DNA of 64,000 bases, from positions 159,106 through 223,105 of the forward strand of contig NZ_PDWQ01000006.1 of the NCBI RefSeq assembly GCF_010211745.1. The letters are read 5' to 3'. This DNA is from Pseudoxanthomonas kalamensis DSM 18571. Its GTDB lineage: Bacteria; Pseudomonadota; Gammaproteobacteria; Xanthomonadales; Xanthomonadaceae. Shown piece after piece: positions 37,562-47,382 of this stretch. The notes beneath the pieces are model-generated. The model saw only the letters and a list, made by a program, of their open reading frames with translations, did not search any database and was not told the DNA's origin. Position 1 is the first letter of the stretch. Every line of letters begins with the position of its first letter. Made by a program: the position numbers and the translations under genes.

Positions 37562-37990
37562 TCAGATCTCCAGCGGCTGCGGCTGCTGGGCAGCGTGCGG
37601 ATGTTCGGAACCCTTGTACACCTTGAGCTTGCGGTACATCTGCCGTCCCAGCGGGCCCTTCGGCAGCATGCCCTTGACCGCGATCTCGATCACGCGCTCC
37701 GGGTGGCGCTCCAGCGCCTGGGCCAGGGTCTCGGTCTTCAGGTTGCCGATGTAGCCGGTGAAGCGGTGGTACTTCTTGTCGGCCAGCTTGTTGCCGGTCA
37801 CGGCGATCTTCTCGGCGTTGACCACCACGAGGTAGTCGCCGGTATCGACGTGCGGGGTGTAGACGGGCTTGTGCTTGCCGCGCAGGCGGCGGGCCAGCTC
37901 GGTGCTCAGACGACCCAGCGTCTTGCCGGCGGCGTCGACGAGATACCAGTCGCGCTGGACGGTCTCGTTCTTGGCGGTAAAAGTGGACAT
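37562..37990 (-). CDS. rplM: 50S ribosomal protein L13
   Basis: 142 aa, normal length. Recognisable by [38 protein letters not shown], the [18 protein letters not shown] stretch and the signature [18 protein letters not shown]. It is an early assembly protein of the large subunit. It is first in the rplM-rpsI unit, driven by the consensus-like promoter at 38090-38118, about 100 bases upstream of the start. Confidence 0.98.
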   Translation of the reverse strand: MSTFTAKNETVQRDWYLVDAAGKTLGRLSTELARRLRGKHKPVYTPHVDTGDYLVVVNAEKIAVTGNKLADKKYHRFTGYIGNLKTETLAQALERHPERVIEIAVKGMLPKGPLGRQMYRKLKVYKGSEHPHAAQQPQPLEI

Positions 37991-38089
37991 GGCGAACTCG
38001 GGTTCTCTAGGGATACATGGTCGGGCGGATTCCGGCGGGCTTGCCCCGGCGGAACTTTGCCACGCGTTGTGGAACGAAAAAGAGACGGG

Positions 38090-38118
38090 ATTATACGGGT
38101 CGCAGCCAGCGCAGGCAA
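38090..38118 (-). promoter_or_regulatory. Sigma-70 promoter of rplM-rpsI
   Basis: On the minus strand, -35 TTGCCT (complement of 38113-38118) and -10 TATAAT (complement of 38090-38095) are separated by exactly 17 bases. The -10 is a perfect consensus. A leader of about 95 bases precedes rplM. No L13-leader structure was identified by eye. Confidence 0.8.
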
Positions 38119-38194
38119 GCCTGCACCCCGCCGCTGGCGGCACGGCGCCGGAAGCGCGACCATAAGCCCTGTCCTCCCCCGCATCCGTCCGACC

Positions 38195-38839
38195 ATGACC
38201 ACCGCCCGCCGCCTGCAGCCCGCCGATGTCCTGTTGATCGAAGCCCAGCGGGCGCTGGAAACCGTGTTCGGCAACCCGCCCGCACAACGCCCCAACCCGG
38301 CCGCGCAGACCCCGGACGTGGAACTGGACGCCCCCGCCCGCCGCCACGCCGCCGGCCTGATGCGGATCAACCACGTCGGCGAGATCTGCGCCCAGGGCCT
38401 GTATTTCGGCCAGGCCGCCGTCGCCCGCGAGCCGGAAACCAAGCAGCACCTGCTGGAAGCCGCGCAGGAGGAAACAGACCACCTGGCCTGGTGCGCCGAC
38501 CGCCTGCGCGAGCTGGACAGCCGCCCCAGCCTGTTCAACCCGCTGTGGTACGCCGGCAGCTACGCCCTCGGCGCGCTGGCCGGCCTGCGCGGCGACGGCT
38601 GGAACCTGGGCTTCGTGGTCGAGACCGAGCGCCAGGTCGAAGCCCATCTCGACGAGCACCTGCAGACCCTGCCCGAAGCCGACCTGCGCAGCCGCGAGAT
38701 CCTGCGGGTGATGAAGGACGACGAGGCCCGCCACGCCGACAATGCCGAACAGGCCGGCGCGCGCGTGCTGCCGCCGCCGATCCCGGCCCTGATGGCCACC
38801 GCGTCGAAGCTGATGAAGGCGGTCGCCTACCGGATGTAG
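38195..38839 (+). CDS. coq7: Demethoxyubiquinone hydroxylase Coq7
   Basis: 214 aa di-iron protein of ubiquinone synthesis that hydroxylates demethoxyubiquinone. The carboxylate/His motifs are clear: [26 protein letters not shown] segment [24 protein letters not shown] and [12 protein letters not shown]. It is a peripheral inner-membrane protein. The start ATG at 38195 gives the expected length. It diverges from rplM and converges on speD, with a long inverted repeat between the two stops. Confidence 0.95.
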   Translation: MTTARRLQPADVLLIEAQRALETVFGNPPAQRPNPAAQTPDVELDAPARRHAAGLMRINHVGEICAQGLYFGQAAVAREPETKQHLLEAAQEETDHLAWCADRLRELDSRPSLFNPLWYAGSYALGALAGLRGDGWNLGFVVETERQVEAHLDEHLQTLPEADLRSREILRVMKDDEARHADNAEQAGARVLPPPIPALMATASKLMKAVAYRM

Positions 38840-38850
38840 GAACGAGTGGA

Positions 38851-38967
38851 GAGGAACGAGAAACGAGTGGAGAGGAGCGAGAAGTGAGGAGTGAGCGGGA
38901 CTGAATACTCTCGCGACGATCCGCTGCCACTCACTCCTCACTTCTCTTCACTCGTTTCTCGTTCCTC
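38851..38967. repeat. Long two-part inverted repeat between coq7 and speD
   Basis: Outer arms 38851-38869 and 38949-38967 are perfect 19-base complements (GAGGAACGAGAAACGAGTG on the left). Inner arms 38880-38895 and 38930-38945 are perfect 16-base complements (AGAAGTGAGGAGTGAG). The centre is about 34 bases. A 14-base direct repeat, AACGAGTGGAGAGG, also occurs at 38841 and 38862. It sits between convergent genes, overlaps no start codon, and may act as a bidirectional transcription stop or be a dispersed intergenic repeat. Confidence 0.85.
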
Positions 38968-38977
38968 GCCCCCCGCC

Positions 38978-39772
38978 TCAATCCATCAGGTTGCGGCCGT
39001 GGTACAGCTCCTCGATCTCGCGCTTCAGCCGCGCTTCGATCTTCATCCGTTCCTTGAACGACAGGTTGCGCGCCTTCTCCTCGAACAGGTAGTTGTCCAG
39101 GTCGAAGTCCTTCATGTGCATCTTGGTGTGGAACAGGTTCTCCTGGTACACGTTGACGTCGAGCATCTCGTAGCGCGCCTTGATGTTCTTGTGCAGGAAA
39201 TCCTGGATCGAATTGATCTTGTGGTCGATGTAGTGCTTCTTGCCCTTGATGTCGCGGGTGAAGCCGCGCACCCGGTAGTCCATGATGACGATGTCGGACT
39301 CCAGGCTCTCGATCAGGTAGTTCAATGCCTTCAGCGGCGAGATCACCCCGCAGGTGGCCACGTCGATGTCGGCGCGGAAGGTCGCGATGCCGTTGTCCGG
39401 ATGGGTTTCCGGATAGGTGTGCACGGTGATGTGCGACTTGTCCATGTGCGCGACCACGGCGTCGGAGATGATCTCCTTGCCGGCCTGGCGCTTGTCGATC
39501 ACCGGCTCCTCGGAAATCAGGATCGTCACCGAGGCGCCTTGCGGGTCGTAGTCCTGGCGCGCGATGTTGAGGATGTTGGCGCCGATGATCTCCGCCACGT
39601 CGGTCAGGATCTGGGTCAGGCGGTCGGCGTTGTATTCCTCGTCGATGTACTCGATGTAGCGCTGGCGCTCGTCCTCGGACACGGCGTAGCACACGTCGTA
39701 GATGTTGAAGCTGAGGGCCTTGGTGAGATTGTTGAAGCCCTGCAGGCGCAGGCGCGGCAGTGGTTTGACCAC
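38978..39772 (-). CDS. speD: S-adenosylmethionine decarboxylase proenzyme
   Basis: 264 aa, the length of the E. coli-type enzyme. The self-cleavage site is in [13 protein letters not shown], with Ser113 becoming the pyruvoyl group; this agrees with Ser112 in E. coli. Other conserved words are [30 protein letters not shown] and [15 protein letters not shown]. It supplies decarboxylated SAM for spermidine synthesis. It is divergent from clp, with 158 bases between the starts. Confidence 0.97.
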   Translation of the reverse strand: MVKPLPRLRLQGFNNLTKALSFNIYDVCYAVSEDERQRYIEYIDEEYNADRLTQILTDVAEIIGANILNIARQDYDPQGASVTILISEEPVIDKRQAGKEIISDAVVAHMDKSHITVHTYPETHPDNGIATFRADIDVATCGVISPLKALNYLIESLESDIVIMDYRVRGFTRDIKGKKHYIDHKINSIQDFLHKNIKARYEMLDVNVYQENLFHTKMHMKDFDLDNYLFEEKARNLSFKERMKIEARLKREIEELYHGRNLMD

Positions 39773-39930
39773 GGCAGTCGTTCCCTCGTGGGAGTGGGGT
39801 GGCGATGTGAGTCGCGAGGGGCGCGATTATGGGGCAATTGCCGCGACAGTGGTATGTCCGCTGGCCGGTGTTTGCCGTTCGGCACGTATTCAGACTAAGC
39901 TCGACCGCATTCCCTCGCCCGATACGGTTC

Positions 39931-40611
39931 ATGCTCGCAAGCCATCCCACCCTTCCGCGCCCGGCCGACAGCCCGCTCACCCCCGACGCCGGCTGCATCG
40001 ACCGCTTCCTCGCGCACTGCCATCGCCGCCGCTACCCGGCCCGGGCCGACGTGTTCCGTCCCGGCGATCCGGCCGGCACGCTGTACTACGTGGTCAGCGG
40101 ATCGGTCAGCATCATCGCCGAGGAGGACGAGGACCGCGAACTGGTGCTGGGCTACTACGGTTTCGGCGAGTTCGTCGGCGAGATGGGGTTGTTCATCGAA
40201 TCCGACCGCCGCGAGGTCACCCTGCGCACGCGCACCCAGTGCGAGCTGGCCGAGATCGGCTACGAGCGCATCCAGCAGCTGTTCACCGGGGTCCTGGTCA
40301 ACGACGCGCCGAAGCTGCTGTACGCCATCGGCACCCAGCTCTCCAAGCGTCTGCTCAACACCAGCCGCAAGGCCAGCCGGCTGGCTTTCCTGGACGTCAC
40401 CGACCGCATCGTGCGGACCCTGTACGACCTGGCCCAGGAGCCGGAGGCGATGAGTCATCCGCAGGGCACCCAGCTGCGCGTCTCGCGACAGGAGCTGGCG
40501 CGCCTGGTCGGCTGTTCGCGGGAAATGGCCGGGCGTGTGCTGAAGAAACTGCAGGCTGACGGGCAGCTGCACGCACGCGGCAAGACCGTGGTCCTGTACG
40601 GCACGCGCTGA
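39931..40611 (+). CDS. clp: CRP-like global regulator Clp
   Basis: 226 aa from the ATG at 39931. The N-terminal cyclic-nucleotide-binding fold (FRPGDPAGTLYYVVSGSVSI, GYYGFGEFVGEMGLF) is followed by the dimer helix and a winged HTH (VSRQELARLVGCSREMAGRVLKKL read in two parts: VSRQELARLVGC and SREMAGRVLKKL). The sequence is close to Xanthomonas Clp, which binds c-di-GMP and controls virulence, exopolysaccharide and extracellular enzymes. The same roles here are inferred. The resemblance is one of the strongest taxonomic clues in the window. Confidence 0.95.
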   Translation: MLASHPTLPRPADSPLTPDAGCIDRFLAHCHRRRYPARADVFRPGDPAGTLYYVVSGSVSIIAEEDEDRELVLGYYGFGEFVGEMGLFIESDRREVTLRTRTQCELAEIGYERIQQLFTGVLVNDAPKLLYAIGTQLSKRLLNTSRKASRLAFLDVTDRIVRTLYDLAQEPEAMSHPQGTQLRVSRQELARLVGCSREMAGRVLKKLQADGQLHARGKTVVLYGTR

Positions 40612-40689
40612 GGATCGCCGCTAACGCCGGGCTAACAACTGCCCGCGCCGCCTTCGGTAAAACGAAAAGCCCTCTCCCTGGAATTGCGG

Positions 40690-41439
40690 ATGGAATTCGG
40701 CAATGAATTCTACTGGTTCATCCTGATCGGACTGGCGGCGCAGCTGGTCGACGGCGCCTTGGGCATGGCCTTCGGCCTGATCTGTTCCTCGGTACTGCTG
40801 AGCATGGGCCTGCCGCCGGCGGCGGTCAGCGCCAGCGTGCACGCGGCCGAGGTGGTGACCACCGGCGTCTCCGGCGCCTCGCATGCGTATTTCCGCAACA
40901 TCGACTCGCGGCTGTTCTGGCGGCTGACCGTCTCCGGCGCGGTCGGCGGCGCCATCGGCGCCTATGTGCTGACCCGCCTGCCGGGCGAAGCCATCCGTCC
41001 TTTCATCTATCTCTACCTGCTGGTGCTGGCGGTGCTGATCCTGCTGCGCTCGGTAGGACGGCTGGTGCCGAAGCAGGAGGTGAAACGGGTGCCGGTGCTG
41101 GGCTTCTTCGCCGGCCTGCTCGACGCCACCGGCGGCGGCGGCTGGGGGCCGCTGGCCACCTCCACCCTGCTCGCCCGCGGCGGCACGGCACGCACCACCA
41201 TCGGCACGGTCAATGCCGCCGAATTCGTCGTCACCCTGGTGGTGTCGGCGACCTTCTTCATGACCATCGGTCTGCAGCACATCGAAATCGTGCTCGGCCT
41301 GCTGGTCGGCGGCGTGATCGCGGCTCCGCTGGCGGCCTGGTTCGTGCGTCACGTGGCCGAACGGGTGGTGCTGAAGGTGGTCGGGGTGCTGGTGATGGCG
41401 ATCAGCCTGTACCAGATCGGTCGGGCCTGGCTGTTCTGA
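40690..41439 (+). CDS. TauE/SafE (TSUP) family membrane transporter
   Basis: 249 aa with about eight hydrophobic helices in two similar halves, each opening with a family motif: QLVDGALGMAFGLICSSVLL and FFAGLLDATGGGGWGPLAT. The family exports sulfite, sulfoacetate or related organosulfur anions; the substrate cannot be told here. It follows clp by 78 bases on the same strand and may be cotranscribed. Note its helix bundle contains HAAEVVTTGVSG, a typical inner half-motif. Confidence 0.88.
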   Translation: MEFGNEFYWFILIGLAAQLVDGALGMAFGLICSSVLLSMGLPPAAVSASVHAAEVVTTGVSGASHAYFRNIDSRLFWRLTVSGAVGGAIGAYVLTRLPGEAIRPFIYLYLLVLAVLILLRSVGRLVPKQEVKRVPVLGFFAGLLDATGGGGWGPLATSTLLARGGTARTTIGTVNAAEFVVTLVVSATFFMTIGLQHIEIVLGLLVGGVIAAPLAAWFVRHVAERVVLKVVGVLVMAISLYQIGRAWLF

Positions 41440-41487
41440 GCGCCTGCGGCTACGATCTTTCCCACCCGTCCCCGCAAGGACCGCACG

Positions 41488-41864
41488 ATGCAATGCCCGA
41501 AGTGCCGCGGCGCCATGGAGGAAGTCCGCCACCTGGCCGCCCACGCGGATCGCTGCACCCGCTGTCACGGCCTGTGGTTCGACATGCGCGAGCATGTGCT
41601 GCTGGCCGAATATGCCGAGGAGGTCGACATCGGCGACGAGGACACCGGCGAACGCCACAACCGCATCGACCGCATCCACTGCCCGGTCTGCGAGAGGGCG
41701 AACGCGACCTGATCCGGATGGTCGATCCGCAACAGCCGCACATCTGGTTCGAGAGCTGCAAGTACTGCTACGGCCGTTTCTACGACGCCGGCGAATTCCG
41801 CGACTACGCCGAACACGACCTGGCGGACTGGATCAAGTCCTGGAAGGCACCAGAACGGGATTGA
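41488..41864 (+). pseudogene. Zinc-ribbon (zf-TFIIB type) protein gene with internal frameshift
   Basis: The first frame reads CPKCRGAMEEV, RCTRCHGLWFD, then IHCPVCERANAT and a stop at 41712. The expected rest continues in another frame as GERDLIRMVDPQQPHIWF, CKYCYGRFYDAGEF and ends near WKAPERD. If one GA pair in GAGAGGG near 41691-41697 is removed, the protein becomes a single frame, CPVCEGERDLIRMVD, of about 125 aa. It has four paired Cys motifs. A two-base insertion is therefore the simplest cause, either a true mutation or an assembly error. The function of the family is unknown. Confidence 0.8.
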
Positions 41865-41876
41865 ACGGGTTCCGCC

Positions 41877-42599
41877 CTACGCCGGCACGCGCTCACCGGC
41901 GCGGTCCTCGCAACCCCAGTTGAGGATCGGCGTTCCGGGCGGCAATACGCGGCGGAATTTTTCAACGCTCTTGGCTTTCGGGTTCACCACCACCGGCGAG
42001 CGCGCCGCCTGCAGCAGCGGCAGGTCGGCGCTGGAGTCCGAATACGCGATGTCGATATCGCCATAGCCCTGTTCGCGCAGCATGCGCATCTTCTCTTCGC
42101 TGTGGCAGTGGCGCACGGCCATCATCGCGCCGAAACGCGGCCCGACCTGGCTGCCGAGCACCGGCACGTCCTGATGGGCGACGAAGGCCAGGATCGCCCG
42201 CGCCAGCTCCGGCGGCGCACCGGTGGCGACGACGACCCGGTCGCCAGCAACGCGATGGCCGGCGAACACCTGCAGCGCCTGCGGCAACAGGCGTTCGCGG
42301 ATCTGCGCCTCGTGCTCGCGGACGTAGCGGTCGATCCAGCGGTCGAACTCGCGCGCCCGGTGCAAGCCCAGCGTGGCGATCCAGACGTAACCGGAAATGC
42401 CGCGACGGCGGGTCGGCAACCAGGCCACCATCGGTCCCAGCAACGGCGTGGCCAGCAGCGCGGCGAGCAGGCGCAGCGGATTGCGCTTCAGCAGCCAGGC
42501 AAACAGGTGGCTGCCGGAGTCGCCGTCATACAGGGTGTGGTCGAAGTCGAACACCACCAGCGGCACATCGGCGCGCGACTCGGAAGGCGTCGCGCTCAT
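41877..42599 (-). CDS. HAD-IB family phosphatase
   Basis: 240 aa. Motif I is [14 protein letters not shown] with the nucleophile Asp and the second Asp (DFDxT variant). Motif II is probably VVVATGAP, and motif [17 protein letters not shown]. The cap region contains two hydrophobic stretches near residues 45-60. Similar to phosphoserine-phosphatase-like HAD-IB hydrolases; the substrate is unknown. Its ATG overlaps the trpC stop (ATGA), so it is translated as the last member of the trp unit. No direct role in tryptophan synthesis is known. Confidence 0.88.
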   Translation of the reverse strand: MSATPSESRADVPLVVFDFDHTLYDGDSGSHLFAWLLKRNPLRLLAALLATPLLGPMVAWLPTRRRGISGYVWIATLGLHRAREFDRWIDRYVREHEAQIRERLLPQALQVFAGHRVAGDRVVVATGAPPELARAILAFVAHQDVPVLGSQVGPRFGAMMAVRHCHSEEKMRMLREQGYGDIDIAYSDSSADLPLLQAARSPVVVNPKAKSVEKFRRVLPPGTPILNWGCEDRAGERVPA

Positions 42600-43390
42600 G
42601 CGTCGAAGAACAGCTGCCGCAGCGCCTCGCCCGGCTCCTCGGCACGCATGAAGGTTTCGCCGACCAGAAAGGCGTGCACGCCGGCGGCGCGCATCGTCGC
42701 CACGTCAGCCGGCGTGAGGATGCCGCTTTCGGTCACCAGCAGGCGGTCGCGCGGCACCGCGTCCTTCATTTCCAGCGTGGTCTGCAGCGAGACCTCGAAG
42801 GTACGCAGGTTGCGGTTGTTGATCCCGACCAGCGGCACCGGGACCTGTAGCGCGCGCTCCAGCTCGTCAATGTCGTGCACTTCCACCAGCACGTCCATGC
42901 CCAGCTCCATCGCCAGGCCGGACAAGTCGACCAGCTGCGCATCGTCCAGTGCGGCCACGATCAGCAGGATGCAGTCGGCGCCCAATGCGCGCGCCTCGTG
43001 GACCTGGTACGGGTCGATGGTGAAGTCCTTTCGCAGCACCGGCAGCGTGCAGGCTTCGCGCGCCTGCTGCAGGTAGGCGTCGCTGCCCTGGAAGAAATCG
43101 ATGTCGGTCAATACCGACAGACAGGACGCGCCTCCGAATTCATAGCTGACCGCGATTTCAGCCGGGCGGAAATCCGGGCGAATCACGCCCCTGGACGGAC
43201 TGGCCTTCTTCACCTCGGCGATCACCGCCGGCTCGCCACGGGCGACAGCGGCATTCAACGCATCGGCAAAGCCGCGGACCGGCGACGCGTCGAGCGAACG
43301 CGCGGCCAACTCGGCCTGCGGCACCCGCGTGCGGCGATCGGCGATCTCCTCGGCCTTGCGGGCAAGGATCTTCTGCAGGATGTCGCTCAT
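42596..43390 (-). CDS. trpC: Indole-3-glycerol phosphate synthase
   Basis: 264 aa (beta/alpha)8 enzyme converting CdRP to indole-3-glycerol phosphate. The N-terminus is [17 protein letters not shown]; catalytic segments are [55 protein letters not shown] and [13 protein letters not shown]. It is monofunctional, with no fused TrpF. It overlaps trpD upstream and the HAD gene downstream by ATGA. Confidence 0.97.
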   Translation of the reverse strand: MSDILQKILARKAEEIADRRTRVPQAELAARSLDASPVRGFADALNAAVARGEPAVIAEVKKASPSRGVIRPDFRPAEIAVSYEFGGASCLSVLTDIDFFQGSDAYLQQAREACTLPVLRKDFTIDPYQVHEARALGADCILLIVAALDDAQLVDLSGLAMELGMDVLVEVHDIDELERALQVPVPLVGINNRNLRTFEVSLQTTLEMKDAVPRDRLLVTESGILTPADVATMRAAGVHAFLVGETFMRAEEPGEALRQLFFDA

Positions 43391-44424
43391 GCCGCCTTCG
43401 CCAATGCCTGCGTGGCCGCGACGAACTCGTGCAGCTTCTGCATCGCCTTCCCGGAAGCGATGGCGTCGCGCGCGCGCTCGATGCCCTCGCCGATGCCGTC
43501 GGCCACGCCGGCCACGTACAGCGCCGCGCCGGCATTCAGCACGACGATGTCGCGCGCCGGACCGGGACGGTTGTCCAGCACCCCCAGCAGCATGGCCTTC
43601 GACTCGGCCGGATCGATCACGCGCAGGTTGCGGCTGGCCGACATGGCGATGCCGAAGTCTTCCGGATGGATTTCGTATTCGCGCACCTGACCGTCGCGCA
43701 GCTCGCCGACCAGGGTGCCGGCGCCGAGCGAAATCTCGTCCATGCCGTCGCGCCCCCACACCACCAGCGCGCGCTGCGCGCCGAGTTCCTCCAGCACGCG
43801 CGCCTGGATGCCGACCAGGTCCGGGTGGAACACGCCCATCAGGATGCCGGGTGCGTCGGCCGGATTGGTCAGCGGGCCGAGGATGTTGAAGATGGTGCGC
43901 ACGCCCATCTCGCGCCGTACCGGTGCCACCGCCTTCATCGCTGGATGGTGGATCGGCGCGAACATGAAACCGATCCCGGTGTCGGTGATCGATTGCGCCA
44001 CCTGCTGCGGCTGCAATTCGATCGCCGCGCCCAGCGCCTCCAGCGCGTCGGCGCTGCCCGACTTCGACGACACGCTGCGGTTGCCGTGCTTGGCCACCCG
44101 CGCACCGGCCGCGGCGACCACGAACATCGAGCAGGTGGAAATGTTGAAGGTATGCGAACCGTCGCCGCCGGTACCGACGATGTCGACCAGATGCGCGCGA
44201 TCGGCGACCTCGACCTTGCGCGAGAACTCGCGCATCACCGTGGCCGCACCGGCGATCTCGCCGACGGTCTCTTTCTTGACCCGCAGGCCGGTCAGGATGG
44301 CCGCGGTCATCGTCGGCGACACGTCGCCGCGCATGATCTGCCGCATCAGCGCGACCATCTCGTCGTGGAAGATCTCGCGATGCTCGATGGTGCGCTGCAG
44401 GGCTTCCTGTGGGGTAATCGACAT
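43387..44424 (-). CDS. trpD: Anthranilate phosphoribosyltransferase
   Basis: 345 aa, normal length. The PRPP-binding loop is [17 protein letters not shown]. Other conserved words are [21 protein letters not shown] (split in reading: KHGNRSVSS and [11 protein letters not shown]), [10 protein letters not shown] and [11 protein letters not shown]. It transfers phosphoribose to anthranilate. It is a stand-alone enzyme, not fused to TrpG. The stop overlaps the trpC start. Confidence 0.97.
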   Translation of the reverse strand: MSITPQEALQRTIEHREIFHDEMVALMRQIMRGDVSPTMTAAILTGLRVKKETVGEIAGAATVMREFSRKVEVADRAHLVDIVGTGGDGSHTFNISTCSMFVVAAAGARVAKHGNRSVSSKSGSADALEALGAAIELQPQQVAQSITDTGIGFMFAPIHHPAMKAVAPVRREMGVRTIFNILGPLTNPADAPGILMGVFHPDLVGIQARVLEELGAQRALVVWGRDGMDEISLGAGTLVGELRDGQVREYEIHPEDFGIAMSASRNLRVIDPAESKAMLLGVLDNRPGPARDIVVLNAGAALYVAGVADGIGEGIERARDAIASGKAMQKLHEFVAATQALAKAA

Positions 44425-44441
44425 GGGGCTTCCGATGGGGA

Positions 44442-44954
44442 TCAGGGGACGACCAGATAGTCGCTATGGTACGCAATCCCGGCATGCGGCCCTTGCGTCA
44501 GGCGCAGGTGGCGCCCGCCGGCGGCCTCGACCGGGATGCAGTCGTCGACCTCGTACAAGGCGTCCTTGTGCGGCAGCATCCACTCCGCTGCCGCCTGCGC
44601 CTTGCCCTTGCGTTTGGCCTCGGCCGCATCGGCAGCGACCAGCAGCAGGTACTTGTGCGCCTCACCGAACGCGCCCGGCTCGTAACCGCCCAAGTTGATG
44701 AAGAACAGCTTCGGCGAGCCTTCGGCGGCCGGCTCGGCCGACAGCCGCACCTTCCAGCCCTCGACGCCGTCGACCTCCATCCACGAATCGACATGCATGC
44801 CGCGCGGCTCGCCGAACCATTGCTCGCGCAGTTGCGGATAGACCGACTCCAGCGTGTCACCGACCGCGAACGCCACGTCATGCAACTCGACCTTCGCCCG
44901 CGGGTGGGTACCGCCCAGCATGACCACGAACAGCCTGTCCGACGTCGTCGGCAT
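44442..44954 (-). CDS. DUF1543 domain protein inside the trp operon
   Basis: 170 aa from the ATG at 44954, two bases past the trpG stop. Conserved segments are [19 protein letters not shown] and [19 protein letters not shown], matching DUF1543. There is no signal peptide or membrane helix. The function of the domain is unknown. The tight spacing places it in the trpG-trpD transcript. A second half-site [15 protein letters not shown] suggests a duplicated fold, as in some family members. Confidence 0.82.
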   Translation of the reverse strand: MPTTSDRLFVVMLGGTHPRAKVELHDVAFAVGDTLESVYPQLREQWFGEPRGMHVDSWMEVDGVEGWKVRLSAEPAAEGSPKLFFINLGGYEPGAFGEAHKYLLLVAADAAEAKRKGKAQAAAEWMLPHKDALYEVDDCIPVEAAGGRHLRLTQGPHAGIAYHSDYLVVP

Positions 44955-44956
44955 CT

Positions 44957-45535
44957 TCAACGCTCCAGAAAGTTCTTCAGCAACGCATGACCGTGCTGGG
45001 TCAGGATCGACTCGGGATGGAACTGCACGCCCTCCACCGGATACTCGCGATGGCGCAGGCCCATGATCTCCTCGACGCTGCCGTCGTCGTTCTCGGTCCA
45101 GGCGGTGACTTCCAGCGCCTCGGGCAGCGCGTCGCGTTCGACCACCAGCGAGTGGTAGCGGGTGGCTTCGTAGCCGTCCGGCAGGCCGGCGAACACGCCC
45201 TTGCCTTCGTGCCGGATCGGCGAGGTCTTGCCGTGCATGATCCGCCCGGCGCGTACGACCTTGCCACCGTAAGCCTGGCCGATGCTCTGGTGGCCCAGGC
45301 ACACGCCCAGGATCGGCGTGTTGCGACCCAACCGCTCGATCACTTCCAGCGAAACGCCGGCTTCATTGGGCGTGCACGGACCGGGCGAGACGACGATTCG
45401 CTGCGGCGCGAGCTTCTCGATCTCGTCCACCGTCATCGCATCGTTGCGCACCACCTGCACCTCGGTCCCCAGCGATTGCAGGTACTGGACCAGGTTATAG
45501 GTGAAGCTGTCGTAGTTGTCGATCATCAATAGCAT
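44957..45535 (-). CDS. trpG: Anthranilate synthase component II (glutamine amidotransferase)
   Basis: 192 aa class I amidotransferase. The N-terminal [19 protein letters not shown], the oxyanion motif [13 protein letters not shown], the nucleophile in [15 protein letters not shown] (Cys79) and the His-Glu pair in [13 protein letters not shown] are all present. It delivers ammonia to TrpE. The 100 bases between trpE and trpG contain a strong inverted repeat. Confidence 0.97.
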   Translation of the reverse strand: MLLMIDNYDSFTYNLVQYLQSLGTEVQVVRNDAMTVDEIEKLAPQRIVVSPGPCTPNEAGVSLEVIERLGRNTPILGVCLGHQSIGQAYGGKVVRAGRIMHGKTSPIRHEGKGVFAGLPDGYEATRYHSLVVERDALPEALEVTAWTENDDGSVEEIMGLRHREYPVEGVQFHPESILTQHGHALLKNFLER

Positions 45536-45546
45536 GCTGCTTTACT

Positions 45547-45613
45547 CCCCCTCTCCCGCTGACAGGAGAGGGTCGGGGTGAGGGCCATCGACTCCCGCAA
45601 GCGGGAGAGGGGG
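45547..45613. repeat. Inverted repeat between trpE and trpG
   Basis: Outer arms CCCCCTCTCCCGC (45547-45559) and GCGGGAGAGGGGG (45601-45613) are perfect 13-base complements. An inner palindrome CTCCCGCAAGCGGGAG lies at 45592-45607. The CTCTCCCGC...GCGGGAGAG word, with GGGTGAGGG between, resembles a dispersed intergenic repeat common in Xanthomonadaceae genomes. It could also weaken or end transcription between trpE and trpG. Confidence 0.8.
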
Positions 45614-45635
45614 CTGGACACGTTCGGCATCTCCA

Positions 45636-47111
45636 TCACAACCCCTTCGCCGCCTCGGCCACGGCGCGGAACAGGGCGCGGCCCTTGTTCATGGTTTCCT
45701 GCCATTCCAGGTCGGGGTCGGAGTCGTAGACCACGCCGCCGCCGGCCTGCACGTACAGGTAACCGTCCTGGATGACCGCGGTACGGATGGCGATGGCGGT
45801 GTCGGCGTCGCCGTTCCAGCCGATATAACCGACCGCGCCGGAATAGACGTTGCGCTTGACCGGCTCCAGCTCGCGGATGACCTCCAGCGCGCGGATCTTC
45901 GGCGCGCCGCTGACGGTGCCGGCTGGGAAGGTCGCGCGCAGCACGTCGGCATAGCTCAGCCCCGGCTTCAGCCGGCCGGTGACCTCGCTGACGATGTGCA
46001 TGACGTGGCTGTAGCGCTCGATGACGAAGGACTCGCTGACCTGCACGCTGCCCGGCTCGGCCACCCGGCCGACGTCGTTGCGGCCCAGGTCGATCAGCAT
46101 CACGTGCTCGGCACGTTCCTTGGGATCGGCCAGCAGCTCGGCTTCCAGCGCGCGGTCCTGTTCCGGAGTGGCGCCGCGCGGACGGGTGCCGGCGATCGGG
46201 CGCACGGTGACCACGCCGTCCTGCAGCCGGGCCAGGATTTCCGGCGACGAACCCACCACCTGGGTGCCGCCGACGTCGATGAAATACATGTACGGCGACG
46301 GATTCAGCGCACGCAGCGCGCGATACACGTCGATCGGCCGCGCCCGGAACGGCACCCGCAGCCGCTGGCTGGGCACCACCTGGAAGATGTCGCCGGCGCG
46401 CACGTATTCCTGCGCCTTGCGCACCACGTCGTGGTACTGCTCGCGGGTGAACGAGGACTGGAAATCGTCCTCGTCGATGGCATCGGAGACCTGCACTGGC
46501 GGATAGCCGGCACCGCCCTGGCGCAGCCGATGGCTCAGCTCGTCCAATCGGCGCACGGCGCGCGCATAGGCCTGCGGCTGCGCGGGGTCGGCGTGCACGA
46601 TCAGGTACAGCCGCCCTTTCAGGTTGTCGAAGACTGCCAGTTCCTCGGACAACATCAGCAGGATGTCCGGCGTGCCCAGCTGGTCGGGATTGGCGCCGGC
46701 CGCCAGCTGCGGCTCGATGTATTCGATGCATTCGAAACCGAACCAGCCGACCAGGCCGCCGGTGAATCCGGGCAGCCCTTCCAGTTGCGGCACCGAATGC
46801 CGCGCGCGCAGCGCCTCGACCTCGGCCAGTGGATCGGCCACTTCGCGGGTTTCGACCACTTCGCCCAGCTCGCTGACCTCCAGCGTGTGCCCGCGGAAGC
46901 TGTACACCCGTCGCGCCGGCAGGCCGATGATCGAATAGCGGCCGAAGCGCTCGCCGCCCTCGACCGACTCGAACAGGTAGGTATGCGGACCGTCGGCGAG
47001 CTTCAGGTAGACCGAGAGCGGCGTGTCCAGGTCGGACAGCACTTCGCGGACGACGGGGATGCGAGTGAAACCTTCAGCGGCGTGGCGCTGGAACTGCTGC
47101 TGCGTGATCAA
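45636..47111 (-). CDS. trpE: Anthranilate synthase component I
   Basis: 491 aa if started at the TTG at 47111, which has GGAAGGA seven bases upstream and gives [19 protein letters not shown] as the N-terminus, as in related TrpE proteins. An in-frame ATG at 47156 would add 15 residues. Conserved regions are [14 protein letters not shown] near the Trp-binding site, [26 protein letters not shown] and [14 protein letters not shown]. It makes anthranilate from chorismate with TrpG. A Trp-rich leader reading frame overlaps its start. Confidence 0.95.
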   Translation of the reverse strand: MITQQQFQRHAAEGFTRIPVVREVLSDLDTPLSVYLKLADGPHTYLFESVEGGERFGRYSIIGLPARRVYSFRGHTLEVSELGEVVETREVADPLAEVEALRARHSVPQLEGLPGFTGGLVGWFGFECIEYIEPQLAAGANPDQLGTPDILLMLSEELAVFDNLKGRLYLIVHADPAQPQAYARAVRRLDELSHRLRQGGAGYPPVQVSDAIDEDDFQSSFTREQYHDVVRKAQEYVRAGDIFQVVPSQRLRVPFRARPIDVYRALRALNPSPYMYFIDVGGTQVVGSSPEILARLQDGVVTVRPIAGTRPRGATPEQDRALEAELLADPKERAEHVMLIDLGRNDVGRVAEPGSVQVSESFVIERYSHVMHIVSEVTGRLKPGLSYADVLRATFPAGTVSGAPKIRALEVIRELEPVKRNVYSGAVGYIGWNGDADTAIAIRTAVIQDGYLYVQAGGGVVYDSDPDLEWQETMNKGRALFRAVAEAAKGL

Positions 47112-47220
47112 GACGATGTTCCTTCCGGGAATCGGGGGCGTGGCGGACGTCGGCAACGGGCCACCATCGCCATGCGCGGCGTGCGCCAGGAAGGGAACGC
47201 GGGTTCGTCTGCCCGATCAT
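47074..47220 (-). promoter_or_regulatory. Candidate Trp-rich leader peptide (trpL-like) overlapping trpE start
   Basis: An ATG at 47220 opens a 48-codon frame whose residues 14-20 read RRAWRWW; Trp codons lie at 47170-47172, 47164-47166 and 47161-47163. The frame ends at TGA 47074, inside trpE. Three Trp in four codons just upstream of trpE suggest ribosome-stalling control. There is no clear terminator hairpin with a T run and only a weak ribosome site, so classical attenuation is not shown; control of trpE translation is the alternative. Confidence 0.4.
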
Positions 47221-47382
47221 GCCGCTACTTTACCCGGAAGCGCGGCGGATTTCCCGCCTGTCATCGCGCCGTCACGATCAGACCCCAGCATGGAAGGCCA
47301 TAGCAGGGACGACGGGCGGAGGCAGGATCAGCCTCCAATTCTTCCAGGGCGGTGGCCGCAGGCCATCGCCCTTCTGCTGCCA

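Noticed and set aside
41688..41720. Programmed frameshifting in the zinc-ribbon gene
   Set aside because: No slippery heptamer, stimulatory hairpin or known family precedent; a GA insertion is simpler.
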